Counted from the first letter of the stretch, positions 48,761-59,152 are shown. The stretch is DNA of 64,000 nt from Ixodes scapularis (GCF_016920785.2 NW_024609949.1:159382-223381); one strand, 5' to 3'. Notes: generated by a model not told the origin, from the letters alone. Program-made: numbers and translations.

Positions 48761-49769
48761 GCCCTTTTGTTGTACCATGTTACAATAGTGCAAGGCATCT
48801 ATTATTGCCTCCTAGTGACACCACCCTTTTTTATGGTTATAATGGTAACATACTTATTTTTAACCATTTTTACAGGTGTTTGGTGTTTGCTGTTGTGCCA
48901 ATGCTCCTGCCAGGGCTGCCATGCAAAAGACAAGCCAATACAATGGGTACTTCGGCTCAATTGGTGTTATCATCCTGGAGCCTGTGTTGGAGGAAAGTTG
49001 TTGCATTGGGATTGTATTTTACCTAGAAGGAGGAACTGTCACAGAACTTGGCAGGTATCGCGGACGTGTGCTAAGTTGTTGAGAAAAACAATCCTGTCCT
49101 CCATCGGTGTCCTGAGCTTTTGGTTGTATAAAAGTTGCAGCCATCCCTCGTTCGGCAGCTGGGCATTGAGCATAGTTGATTAGGGTATTTTATAACTGCC
49201 TTCTATCTGGGTGAGAACTTATTAGGTCATAAAAACCTACATGCTGCACTAGTAATTTTATAAAATGGAGGAAGGGTACTGTGTGAAACACCATCTACAC
49301 AGTGCAATTATTGGCTGATAATACAAGAACTTAAAAAATATAGTAAAAGTTGAACATATTAAAAAAATTCCGAGACAAAGACGACACAATCACAGAGGTC
49401 TTAATCATAGCTGGTATGTTAATTGCTCACAGAAGGCAGGGTTGTACAGAAATAAAAAAGGGAAACCTTTTTTTGCAAAACATACTTCGGAGAATGTTTA
49501 CATTTTCATAACATGCTACATTTACCAATTCACTTGCGCCTTTACAATTTGTGGAGTAAATGTGCTGGCACCAAGTCAGAGTATTGTTTTCGTTGTGCCT
49601 CAAACTTGCGATTCGCAACGAAGTTTCCAAATGCTTGGTTTCCAAATGTGGATTTGGTTATGCAATGTACTGTGGAGGACTATACATAGCAGCATGCGCT
49701 CAGAGCTCTTCTGGTTCCAAACGTTGACCTGCATGTACTACTTTTGTTTTCTGTCGCGACGCTCAATTT
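48761..49769. other. Unassigned spacer between H and Q
   Basis: About 1 kb with no recognised element. A pyrimidine tract ending ttttacag at about 48860-48878 precedes a mildly GC-richer stretch with a 68-codon plus-strand open frame (48876-49082) containing many Cys. This looks superficially like an exon behind a splice acceptor, but no domain is recognised. The rest is AT-rich. Confidence 0.4.
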
Positions 49770-50553
49770 TCACCACATTCATCCTTAAAATTCTTGCGGC
49801 ACTGCGCTGCATTCCCCTATATTTGGAAAAGAGCTCGTGTAATCGCTCTTCTGAAGCCTGGCAAGGATTCTTCTCTACCAGCTAGCTACCATCCTACTGT
49901 GCTCACAAGCTGCTTGGGAAAAACCTTCGAAAGAATGATAAATCGATGTCTTGTTCATTTTTTGGAGACTGAGAATGTGCTTCACATTAATCAGTGCTGT
50001 TTTCGAGCTGGGCGTTCCACCCTTGACCACCTTGTCCGCCTTGAAACCTCTATTCGTGAGGCTTTAGTGCACCGCCAGCTTTGTCTATCTGTGTTCTTTG
50101 ATCTTCAGAAGGCGTACGACACAACGTGGCGCTATGGGATCCTACCGGATCTGTATGATTAGGGTATTCGGGGTCGCATGTTGCGACGTGTACACAACTT
50201 CTTAATGGGACGTATTTTCCAAGTCCGTCCGGGCTCCACCTTAACGGATGTGTTTTCTCAAGAGAGTGGTGTCCCTCAGGGAAGGGTGCTTAGTGTCACA
50301 CTTTTGCAGTTATAATCAATAGCCTGGCTGAGGTGATACCGCCGACAGTATCTTATATTTGTATGTGGATGATGTGCAAATTTCAGTTTCTTCTTGCAAT
50401 CTGCATAGTTGCGAACGTCAACTGCAACTGATATTCAACAGGATGAGCAAGTGGGCAGCCCAAATGGGTTTCGTTTCTCCCCCGACAAAACCGTACGCGT
50501 TCTTTTTCGCTGCGTCGAGGGTTGTCGCCGGACCCTACCTTGCATCTGAATAA
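49770..50553 (+). pseudogene. Q reverse transcriptase, fingers and palm
   Basis: FPYIWKRARVIALLKPGKDS, YHPTVLTSCLGKTFERMIN, INQCCFRAGRSTLDHLVRL and VFFDLQKAYDTTWRYGIL (motif A) lie in one frame (49794-50162). SGVPQGRVLSVT (motif B, usual GVPQGGVLS) follows near 50270 in another frame, and LYVDDVQISVSS with an intact YVDD is at 50362-50373. Frameshifts fall near 50162 and 50553. Confidence 0.88.
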
Positions 50554-50677
50554 ACTTAGCATCACTGCAAAGGAGGCGCATGAGTTTCTAGGTGTGATAT
50601 TCGACAAAAAACTCACATTCGTACCCCACTTAAAAGAGCTAAAGCAAAAATGCCTACGATAATCCAATATCCTAAAG

Positions 50678-51739
50678 ATGCTGTCGCACACAACTAGGGG
50701 GTGTGACAGACGATATCTGCTGCGAATTTATAACTCTATAATGCGGTCCCGATTGGATTACGGTGCACGGGTGTATGCGTCGGCACGACCATCTGCTTTG
50801 AAGATATTAGACCCAATCCATCACCTGGGGCTGCGTCTAGCCACAGGTGCTTTTCGCACGTCGCCCGTGCTGAGTCTGTATGGTGAAACGCATCCGATGA
50901 CCGTTGAGCGACGCAGACAGCATCTTAGTCTCTGTTATGCCTACAAAGTTTATAGTGATCCGAACCACCCTTCTTTCTCCACTTTGCAGACCTCTGCATC
51001 AGTGTGCCTTATTGAGAATAAGCCGAGTATTGTTCGTCCCCTGGGTCTTCGGGCTGAGAGCATGGCAAGGTCGCGGCACCTTTATTTTGATAAGCTTCCT
51101 TTGTTGAGACAGACCTATAGGGTTGCTCCTTGGGACTTGGTGCCAGCCTCTTGTGATTTGTCACTTTCAGAGTACAGCAAAAAGGTTGTTCCTTCTCTTG
51201 TTCTCTTCCGGGAGTTCGCAGAGCTAGAGCAGAAATATAGTTACTATCTCCACATTTACAATGATGGCTCGAAAACATCTACCTGCGTAGGTTGTGCAGT
51301 TTACTCTCTCATTTTCAGTAAATCTAGCCAATTCAACCCTCTAACAACTATTTTTACTGCTGAATTGTATGGTATCCTTATGGCTGTTGAATATGTTCTA
51401 GAAAATAGCATCAACAAAGCCGTTCTGTTTGTTCATTCGCAAAGTGTTCTCTTAGCTATTTTACCTTTAGCAGACAGCAAGAACGCTCCTGTGCATCAGG
51501 TTCGTTTTCAGATCAAGAAAGCTTTCCATCTGGCTCAAGTTATAAAATTCTGCTGGGTGCCCAGCCATGCGGGCCTTCCTGGTAACGAGAATGCAGACCA
51601 CTTTGCACTTTCTGCAAGCAGACTACATGGAAACGTCTTTTGGCCGGCCACACCTAGACTTCAAGCCAGCGTTAAACAAGTCAATTATTAAATTATGGCA
51701 GCTGGATTAGGACACAGAGATCGATAGCAAACATCACAT
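50678..51739 (+). pseudogene. Q RT thumb, connection and RNase H
   Basis: A 337-codon open segment. RT thumb: RGCDRRYLLRIYNSIMRSRL. Connection: HLGLRLATGAFRTSPVLSLY, then FSTLQTSASVCLIENKPSIV. RNase H (from about residue 190): LHIYNDGSKTSTCVGCAVYS (YTDGS changed to YNDGS), FTAELYGILMAVEY (Glu present), VLFVHSQSVLLAIL (the metal-binding Asp of DSQS is His) and FCWVPSHAGLPGNENADHFA. The Asp to His change should abolish RNase H activity. It ends where element C is inserted (about 51740). Confidence 0.9.
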
Positions 51740-51989
51740 AAAAAGCATCCTCTCTACAGGACTGCCAAGCCATCTAGATCCCAAGATGCACGGGAAAAAT
51801 ACGACCAATGTAATCCTACATCGCAAGATGCATGAGAGAAGTACGATCAATGTAATCTAACAACCAAGCTCGAAATAAGAAACGCAAAAAGGAAGTATTT
51901 TAATGAAGACCTCGGTAACATTGTGAGGACCAATTTCAAAACCTTTTGGACTGTGGTTAGTTTGAAACAAGGAAGGCAGTCTTTTTCAT
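51740..51989 (+). pseudogene. C linker segment before RT
   Basis: Degraded plus-strand coding, clear only from about 51868: TKLEIRNAKRKYFNEDLGNI, then VRTNFKTFWTVVSLKQ. Basic pre-RT linkers of this style precede the RT domain in CR1/L2-type elements. The reading resumes at 54207 with MSPLEACERFSRYFSGTF. Confidence 0.7.
51976..51989. repeat. Direct repeat flanking the Penelope pair (left), GCAGTCTTTTTCAT
   Basis: Fourteen bases identical to 54193-54206, followed on both sides by a looser match (cgatgc then tggg). It fits a target duplication in element C, since C's reading (SLKQGRQSF) continues across it. Confidence 0.75.
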
Positions 51990-52347
51990 GTCGATGCTTG
52001 GGCAAGTTGGTAATTCACGCTTTGATGGAACAGCGCGGAGGAACAGTCACAGTTACATGCACGCAAGAAGCAAACAGACTCGCAGCGCTGACTTTCAACT
52101 CAGTCCTATTTTTCCTCTTTCTCAAATCTTCAACTTCTTCACCTTTGCTGTTAATGAGAACAATTTAAATTTTTTCACCAGGGACCAAATATCTAATAAA
52201 CATTAATAAATAACTATTACTTCAATAAATAAAAGACAACTAAAATACTATTAAAATTAAATTAAAAATTAAGCGAAAAAATTTTTCTCATCACTATTGG
52301 TGCTTTGATGACATCTCTTGATAATCCAATTCTTTCTTTGACAAAGC

Positions 52348-52908
52348 TTAGGATGATACACTAAGACATTGATTGTCCAACCTGGCTATTTTTTCAGCTT
52401 CGATGATCTCTCTTGTCAGCTGATTACCACTTCTGGCAATGACAGTGCAGTTACTCAGGTCCGCTGAACAGCCGCGATCCCGGCAATGGATTCCTAGATT
52501 TCCTGATATTACTCTGTTTATGTTGTAATGATGCTCTCGTAACCGGTCAATGAGACACCTCCCGGTCTGGCCGACATACTGTTTTCCGCATGAGAGGGGA
52601 ATGGCATAAACCACCCCTTCAGACCATGAAACAAACTGGGGGTGGTGCTTTTTGGTACAACCTAACGTCCTGTCGGAGGAAGAATTGACTTTCTTACATA
52701 AACTAGAGAGCTTGCGTGGGGCAGAAAATACTACGTTAATGTTTACGCGGTTGCCTATCTTTTTAAGGCCATGAGAAATGTGGTGAATATATGGCACAAC
52801 CGCGGGCCTTTGGTTTCTGTCCCTCCTGTTACGTTGGATTAAATTGGGATTTTTGATTTTCTGAAGGAGTTTTTCTGCGACAGATAATAATACGTGATTA
52901 GGGTACCC
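52348..52908 (-). pseudogene. Penelope GIY-YIG endonuclease, minus copy
   Basis: From GYPNHVLLSVAEKLLQKI to LDNQCLSVSS, open throughout. The upstream part of this open frame (52909-53016) is antisense of the plus copy's RT and not part of the protein. Endonuclease core: VVYAIPLSCGKQYVGQTGRC, RLREHHYNINRVISG and EIIEAEKIA. Compared with the plus copy it has a stop at 52348-52350 that removes the last 19 residues. No RT domain remains. Confidence 0.85.
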
Positions 52909-52925
52909 CCTGATCACTTTCAGTT

Positions 52926-53909
52926 GTGAAAGTGTTCCGCTACGTAGATGACTTTTTGATTTTCTTGGCCCCTGATGACAACGACATTTCAAGTACTGTG
53001 TCCAATGTCCTCTCAATATGTAAGAATTCTTTGGATCCTTTGGACATAACCCTTAAACTTCCGGTTGAAGGGTCCCTAAGGTTCTTAGACCTCAGACTGT
53101 GTTTTCTTTCTCATCAAACTTGTTGGACATACGCTCTGAGGGGAAAAAAGCCACTCCTTCATTATCAATCGGCCCACTCCATATTAGTTAAGAGGGGTGT
53201 AGTCAACTTGTGCCTTAAAAATGCCATCACAAGGTCATGCCCGCATACTGTAAAAACCAGCTTTGATGCGCAGATAGCTAGGCTACTATCAGGGGGGTAC
53301 CCTAATCACGTATTAATATCTGTCGCAGAAAACCTCCTTCAGAAAATCAAAAATCCCAATTTAACCCAACGTAACAGGAGGGACAGAAACCAAAGGCCAG
53401 CGGTTGTGCCTTATATTCACCACATTTCTCATGGTCTTAAAAAGATATTCAACCGCGTAAACATTAACGTAGTATTTTCTGTCCCATGCAAGCTCTCTAG
53501 TTTATGTAAGAAAGTCAATTCTTCCTTCGATAGGACATTAGGTTGTACCAAACAGCACCACTCCCGGTTTGTTTCATGCTCTGAAGGGGTGGTTTATACC
53601 ATTCCCCTCTCATGCGGAAAACAGTATGTCGGCCAGACCGGGAGGTGTCTCAATGACCGTTTACGAGAGCATCATTACAACATAAACAGAGTAATATCAG
53701 GAAATCTAGGAATCCATTGCCAGGATTGCGGGTGTTCAGCGGACCTGAGTAACTGCACTGTCATTGCCAGAAGTGGTAATCAGCTGACAAGAGAGATCAT
53801 CGAAGCTGAAAAAATAGCCAGGTTGGACAACCATTGTGTTAGTGTATCATCCTTCGCTTTGTCAAAGAAAGAATTGGATTATCTAGAGATGTCATCAATG
53901 CACCAATAG
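52926..53909 (+). CDS. Penelope RT palm fragment with GIY-YIG endonuclease, plus copy
   Basis: A 327-codon open frame without internal stops. Residues 1-60 hold the RT motif C (VFRYVDDFLIFL) and the following palm/thumb. Residues 60-110 carry RFLDLRLCFLSHQTCWTYAL and GKKPLLHYQSAHS, typical of Penelope RT. The second half has the PYIHHISHGLKKI region, a CCHH-like Cys/His set and the GIY-YIG domain (VVYTIPLSCGKQYVGQTGRC, RLREHHYN, EIIEAEKIA). The N-terminal RT fingers are missing; the frame starts just past the inversion point, so it is a 5'-truncated copy, but the nuclease half looks intact. The upstream codon at the start is not a proven initiation site. Confidence 0.88.
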   Translation: MKVFRYVDDFLIFLAPDDNDISSTVSNVLSICKNSLDPLDITLKLPVEGSLRFLDLRLCFLSHQTCWTYALRGKKPLLHYQSAHSILVKRGVVNLCLKNAITRSCPHTVKTSFDAQIARLLSGGYPNHVLISVAENLLQKIKNPNLTQRNRRDRNQRPAVVPYIHHISHGLKKIFNRVNINVVFSVPCKLSSLCKKVNSSFDRTLGCTKQHHSRFVSCSEGVVYTIPLSCGKQYVGQTGRCLNDRLREHHYNINRVISGNLGIHCQDCGCSADLSNCTVIARSGNQLTREIIEAEKIARLDNHCVSVSSFALSKKELDYLEMSSMHQ

Positions 53910-54192
53910 CGATGAGAAAAATTTTTCGCTTAATTTTTAATTCCATTTTAACAGTATTTTTAATAGCATTTGAGTTGTCTTTTATTTATTGAAGTAGCAG
54001 TTATTTATTAATGTTTATTGGATATTTGGTCCCTGGTGAAAAAACTTAAATTGTTCTCATTAAAGGGCAAAGGTGAAGAAGTTGAACATTTGAGGAAGAA
54101 GAAATATAGGACTGAGTTGTAAGTCAGCGCTGCGAGTCTGTCCCCTTTGTGTGCATGTGAGTGTGACTGTTCATCTGCGCTGTTCCATCAAA

Positions 54193-54206
54193 GCAGTCTT
54201 TTTCAT
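54193..54206. repeat. Direct repeat flanking the Penelope pair (right), GCAGTCTTTTTCAT
   Basis: Partner of 51976-51989. The C coding sequence resumes right after it (FSDAVGNKMSPLEACERF). Confidence 0.75.
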
Positions 54207-55847
54207 TTTCCGATGCCGTGGGAAACAAGATGAGTCCTCTCGAGGCGTGTGAGCGGTTCAGTCGATATTTTAGTGGAACCTTCTCAGAGGACCTGTTTCC
54301 TCTTCCGGATTAGTACCCTGATTATATTAGATATCATGAAATGCTTCAACTACCTATTTTTGCAAATGGCGTTTTCAAACTTATTGATGAACAGCACTCA
54401 AACTCCGCTCCCAACCCAGATAAAATTTCAATGAAACTTCTCAAACTATTCTAGCATGAGTGCTCAACCCTCCTTTCTCTGATTTTTCAACAATTCTTAG
54501 ACACCGGCGACATTCGTGATGATTGAAAGCACGCGCAGGTAATTTCAATACAAAAAAAATGGTTCAAAGAATTAATTTGGTAATTACAGGCCTAAATCGT
54601 TAACAAGTGTCCCTAGTAAGCTCATGGAGCATATAGCATTTTCTAACGTTGTGAATCATTCATGCATTAACAACTTTATTTTTGTAAACCAGCACGGTTC
54701 CCGACGATCCCACTCCTGCGAAACGCAACTTTTCGAATTTAGAATTCATGACAATCTGCATTCCCGCTTAGAAACTCATGCCATTTTTATTGATTTCGAA
54801 AAGGGTTTTGACAAAGTACCTCATCACCGTCTTATGTTAAAACTTCGCTCGTTAAGAATATACCCGTTTGTAACGGAATGAATTGCAGGCTTTCTTTTTA
54901 ACCTCACGCAATGTATTCATCATAAAAGTAAAGATGCGTCACCCCAAGAAGTAAAATAGGGCGTGCCTCAGGGAACCGTGGTTGGTCCACTGGTTTTTCT
55001 TATATATGTTAACAGCCTCGTATTCAGTCCACGGTAAGATTATATGCCGACGATTGTGTTTTATCCCGGAAAGTAGAGAGCCTGGGTGACTGTACCTTTT
55101 ACAGAGTGATCTGATGTTTCTTGAGACGTGTTGTGAAGAGTGGCAGTTGCAAATTAACGTTTCCAAAACAAAATATCTGAGCTTCAATAATAAATGCACA
55201 TCAACACAATTTAACTACACCCTTTTTAGTGTCTTCATTGAATATGTTCATACATATAAATATCTGGGACTTCATTTCACATCCAACCTTTCGTGGGAAC
55301 CACGTATTAACCACGTCACGGCGAAGGCTAATGAAACTTTAGCCTTTTTTAGACGTCATTTACACTTGGAAACACAGGAAACAAAACAGATTGCATACAC
55401 ATCTCTTCTTCGTCCAAAGCTGGAATACGCATCTCTCATCTGGAACCCGCATCAGCCATATCTCATTGCGAAGTTAGAAGCCTTTCAGAATCGAGCCACC
55501 CGCTTCCTTCTCCGAAATTATACCCGTACAAGTATAACAATACTAAAACAACAGACTAATATATACCTTCTTGCAGACCGAGGTAGAATAATTCGACTAA
55601 TTGCCCTTCATCACCTGTACTATCATTCACACTCAAAGAAAGAAAAATATTGCCCAGCTGCCAACCAGGTCTCTGTACGCACAGACAACCCAGAGAAACT
55701 TAGCTCGCCACTCCTAGAACTAACACCTTCAAATTTTTTCCGTTACCGTTATCTATATCAGACGGGAATTTCCTCCCCGACGACATCGCAACAGTAAGAG
55801 AGTCCATTAGATTTCGTTCCGCAATTGTCACTCTTTACAATACGTAA
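54207..55847 (+). pseudogene. C reverse transcriptase
   Basis: In order: ACERFSRYFSGTFSEDLF, NSAPNPDKISMKLLKLF (degenerate GPDGI), IFQQFLDTGDIRDDWKHAQV, GNYRPKSLTSVPSKLMEHI, NQHGSRRSHSCETQLFEF, FIDFEKGFDKVPHHRLML (motif A), VPQGTVVGPLVFLIYVNSL (motif B, near 54965) and RLYADDCVLSR with an intact YADD at 55043-55054. Then WQLQINVSKTKYLSFNN, YKYLGLHFTSNLSWEPRI, RPKLEYASLIWNPHQPYLI and a C-terminal tail. The stop is at 55845-55847. Several frameshifts and internal stops. Confidence 0.87.
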
Positions 55848-55975
55848 AAAAGAGCGGAAAGAAAAAGGATTCCTATCTCTTGTTGATTTGTATGTGTATT
55901 GTTGTTTTTACACCCCCCTCCTTATGTAACGCCCCTACCGGGCGCTATAAGGGTATATTAAATGAAATGAGAAAA

Positions 55976-56280
55976 AAATTAAGCCCAACTTAGAAATATG
56001 GGAGAGTTCCTCCCATAAGGACCGCCGTTCGGAAGTCCTTTTGTGCCGCCTGAGAATCGCTCATTCTCGATTGGCTCACCTGCACTTGCTCTGCGGTAAA
56101 GATGTAAAGCTCCGTGAAAAGTGTGGGCAAATGTTAACTGTTCTTCACATCCTTTGGAATTGTAGATTTTTTTATCATCAACGTCGAAGATATTTTCCTG
56201 AACTTTTCAAAACCACCTTCCATTTCATCCTTATTTCTTGCTTGGCGATAGAACTTTGGTACCAAATGCTCGCGTTTTAA
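55976..56280 (+). pseudogene. Q C-terminal zinc-finger-like region
   Basis: Reads KPNLEIWESSSHKDRRSEVL, then LLCRLRIAHSRLAHLHLLCG, a degraded CxxC (REKCGQ; first Cys lost), LTVLHILWNCRFFYHQRRRY and FPELFKTTFHF. It matches the P segment 46540-46800 in order, so it is the continuation of Q beyond the inserted element C. Confidence 0.85.
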
Positions 56281-56436
56281 GCTTCGTACATGCAATTGGC
56301 TTTTTGCACTTGATATAGATAGATAAGTAACTTTAGACGTAACTGCTGGGCTCTTTAAATTAACATTCTTGGCGCAATATGGCTAAAGTCGCTCTTGCGC
56401 CATTAAACCCTAATCATAATAATAATAATAATTGTA
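56281..56436 (+). other. Q 3'UTR and ATA-repeat tail
   Basis: After the stop comes a short 3' region, then ttggcgcaatatggc and cttgcgccattaaacccta, then ataataataataa (about 56417-56434). Short trinucleotide tails of this kind are typical of I-clade elements. Confidence 0.8.
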
Positions 56437-58500
56437 GCGCAAGTCCAGTATTTATCATTTGCAATGTAGTTAAGGTGCCAAAAAATATGATGGAAATGAA
56501 TGGCACTCCCACACACTTCGCGTGCGGGTTGACTGAGAAATATGAGCAAGATGCGAACAACGCGCGTGCAATACTATATTATTTTGCCCCCAAAATACGT
56601 TAATGCGATGCGCGTCACCACCGACTCTCAACATGGGGTGCTGGCCTCCATTGTGCACATAACATCACTCAAGGACATTTTCCATTTTGAAAGGTGTGCA
56701 GCTTCTCATCTAAATATTGATCAGTTCCGTATGAATCATATGGCCTTCAATGTTTCATTCCCTTCGAATAAAATAAATTAACAAATCGCAAAATGCGACA
56801 AAATTGCCAAGTATTACTTAATGAGAATAATGAATCGATGGAAGTTACATGCTATGTCTGGATATACACTTTCTTAATATCTGTTTATTGTTAAATTAGT
56901 TTAGTTCAAGATATCCTCCGTCTGGTCCTGGATACAACCGCCGTGAGCGAGACATGTCGAGTGACTGACCAGTCCATCTTTGAAGATGATCCGTGAACTC
57001 CAGCTATGATCCCTGGCAGCTGTTTTTTAGTAGTCGACAGCCTAAATCTTGGGGCTGAAATGACGTGCAGTTGTCATTGCAATGGATGTCCTTCTAGCAG
57101 CTCATAACCACAGTATTGTGGACGCGATTACGTCAATGAAAACGCTTTAGGGTACTCGAAGTTTGAGGTCGCGCCACATATTAAAATTGCATTCTAAAAT
57201 GTACATCTATTTAGCCAGATATTATAATTGTACAAATTTCTGCTGACGTCCTGCCCGTATGCCACATTTCATACGTTCACTTTTATTCTTCTGGCCCCAA
57301 AGCTCTTGCACAGCCCCTCGGAACGCTGAAAGATACAAGATTTGATGACTTGCACTTCACAGAACCATGTTCAAATAAAGTGAATTTTACTAATGGCGCA
57401 CCAAGTTAGCCTTATTGCCACTCCCAGACTCTTTGGGAACTGAACACGATAAGGAATTGTTCAAAATAAAATCTGAAAACTTACTTTTGAATTTACAATG
57501 ATATTGTAATTTTTCCATGCTTTTTGCGGCCAAATATTTGTTCAGGCCTGTTTTGAATTAGTGTATTTTTAATTTCCTGTGTCATAAGTGTATTTTATTT
57601 ACGTTGTATAAACTCTCGTTTTATGTAAAACACCTTTGAAGATGTCCTTGAAGCAAATAAAAATAAATTTATTCACGTTCCCGCCATTCCAGGTGCTAGT
57701 TGTTTTCTGCCAGCCTTCGAAGTAAATTTGACTCTCGGGGTTGGCAGTACCGATAAGCTCGCAGGTCTGCATCTATCCGAATGGCTTGATGCACTACGTG
57801 CAGTACATAACGGGTTTTGAGAGTGCCGTTATAAAATAATAAAAAATAACAAGCATTAAGAGCCAACAGCTCATTGTTTATTCTCAAGTGTTTCCCATGT
57901 AGGACATGTTAGGAGGGTTTGGGTACAATTCCTTTCCCATACGTGAGTAACGACGAATGCCGGCATGCGTGCGTGCAATAATGGGCCCCAGGTTGGGACC
58001 GCAAGCTACGCGGTATGGGTATCACTGCCTCTTGCCACCCTGTGCGCCTGGATCAACCCCTCCAAAGACCGAATAAAGTATTATTCTTGAACTATTATTA
58101 TTAGCAACTCGCGTTTCTTGTTGGCGCCATGCCCAGCATTCTTTTTTCTTGCTAAATACCTGGAGTCCCGCTATGCTCCAAGATTGGCAAGACGTTCCCA
58201 GAACATCTTCTAATACATCTTTCGTAGCCTGCGATTCTTCGGTGACGCCTTCTGGCCGACGTCGGTCTTTATATGACCTTGACGCACAATCCAAGGATCA
58301 CAAAAATTCACTACACATAGCACGAACGATGTACCCGTGTTGATAATCCCGCGATGTTAACCGCCATACAAATAAAAGAAAGGTACAGTGTTCATGATAG
58401 TTCATATGGAAGTGAAAAACAGACCCGATTGCTTCTTATTTTATAGGCTATAGAGTGTTGGCATATGATGTCAATCCGCCATTCTGTTGTTCGGTTTTTA
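56437..58500. other. Unassigned region
   Basis: About 2 kb without a recognised gene or element. Short open frames on both strands have no domain. Several AT-rich stretches with aataaa-like sites occur near 57650 and 58070. The phrase attacgtca-tgaaaac recurs at about 57130 and 59350, hinting at a dispersed repeat. The sequence gaccgaataaagtattattcttgaactattattatta (from about 58067) looks like the 3' end of a retro-copied unit, but its parent was not identified. Confidence 0.4.
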
Positions 58501-59152
58501 GAGCGCAGCTCTTAGGGGCCCGTTCCCGGCTTGAGCGGCGTCGCCGTCGGCGTAACCAAGGTCATCCCAAGGTCACGTGACCCCCAAGGTCACGTGACCC
58601 CCAAGGTCACGTGACCACCAAGGTCACGTGACCCCTCCAGGTCACGTGACCCCTCCCAAGGTCACATCAAGGTCACGTGACCCCAATTGACTCTCAAGGT
58701 CACGTGACCCCTCGAGGTCACGTGACCCCTCCCAAGGTCATCTCAGGGTCACGTGACCCCAAGACCCCACGTGACCCTTTGAAGGTCACGTGACCCCCAA
58801 GTCACGTGACCCCTCTGAGGTCACGTGACCCCCGAGGTCACGTGGTCTCCTCCCCAAGGTCACGTGACCCCTAAGGTCACGTGACCCCTCCCAAGGTCAT
58901 CTCAAGGTCACGTGACCCCAAGGTGACCCCCAGGTGACCCCCAAGTCACGTGACCCCTCTGAGGTCACGTGACCCCTCTGAGGTCACGTGACCCCCCGAG
59001 GTCACGTGACCCCCCTCCCCGAAGTCACGTGACACCCCCCCCCTCCGAGGTCACGTGACCGCCCCCCCGGAGCATATTAAAGAATGAGGGGAGGAGGAGG
59101 GGTCTACCCTCCCCTCAGTACCCTTCACTCCTCCTCCTCAAGAGCTGCGCTC
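58501..59152. mobile_element. Putative TIR element carrying the CACGTG array
   Basis: Perfect 13-bp inverted termini gagcgcagctctt (58501-58513) and aagagctgcgctc (59140-59152) bound 652 bp. Inside are a GC-rich left part (cgagcggcgtcgccgtcggcg-like), the CACGTG array and a right part with a tgaggggagg/cctcccctca hairpin. TTCGG occurs just outside both ends, but no firm target duplication was established. No coding. Confidence 0.6.
58571..59060. repeat. Array of palindromic GTCACGTGAC units
   Basis: By hand count there are 23 CACGTG hexamers in about 490 bp, 21 of them as GTCACGTGAC and many as the 12-bp palindrome GGTCACGTGACC. Spacers are C-rich (cccc, cccctc, cccaa), giving an irregular period of roughly 16-25 bp. 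Several decayed units (aaggtcatctca) lie between. Confidence 0.95.

Larger units (their letters stand above)
51990..54192. mobile_element. Penelope-like element, two copies head to head
   Basis: The minus-strand copy (about 52017-52914) and the plus-strand copy (52915-54192) meet at a small hairpin. Both have the GIY-YIG endonuclease and the same 3' region, so the outer ~860 bp of each side form a large inverted repeat; only the plus copy keeps the RT palm (YVDD). The pair is flanked by the direct repeat GCAGTCTTTTTCAT. Penelope-like elements encode RT plus GIY-YIG nuclease and are known to occur as partial tandem or inverted copies. Protein identity between the copies is about 90 percent by eye. 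Confidence 0.9.
51740..55975 (+). mobile_element. CR1/L2-like non-LTR retrotransposon C, inserted in Q and itself interrupted
   Basis: The 5' piece (51740-51989) encodes IRNAKRKYFNEDLGNIV and TNFKTFWTVVSLKQ, the linker before RT in CR1/L2-type elements. The 3' piece (54207-55975) continues with the pre-RT region, RT and a 3'UTR ending ggtatattaaatgaaatgag. The Penelope pair separates the two. The inner order matches one truncated CR1/L2-like element. Exact target duplication in Q was not resolved. Confidence 0.8.
49770..56436 (+). mobile_element. I-like non-LTR retrotransposon Q, 5' truncated and interrupted
   Basis: Plus-strand RT and RNase H lie at 49770-51739, and the C-terminal region and 3' end at 55976-56436. 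Between them lies element C (51740-55975), itself interrupted. The RNase H at the left edge and the LLCRLRIAHS...LTVLHILWNC tail at the right edge are adjacent in P, so both pieces belong to one copy. The 3' end has ttggcgcaata...ttgcgccatta followed by an ATA repeat. No endonuclease or ORF1, so it is 5' truncated at about 49770. Confidence 0.85.

Noticed and set aside
52909..53016. N-terminal 36 codons of the minus-strand Penelope frame
   Set aside because: Antisense of the plus copy's RT, fused by the inversion joint; not part of the native protein.
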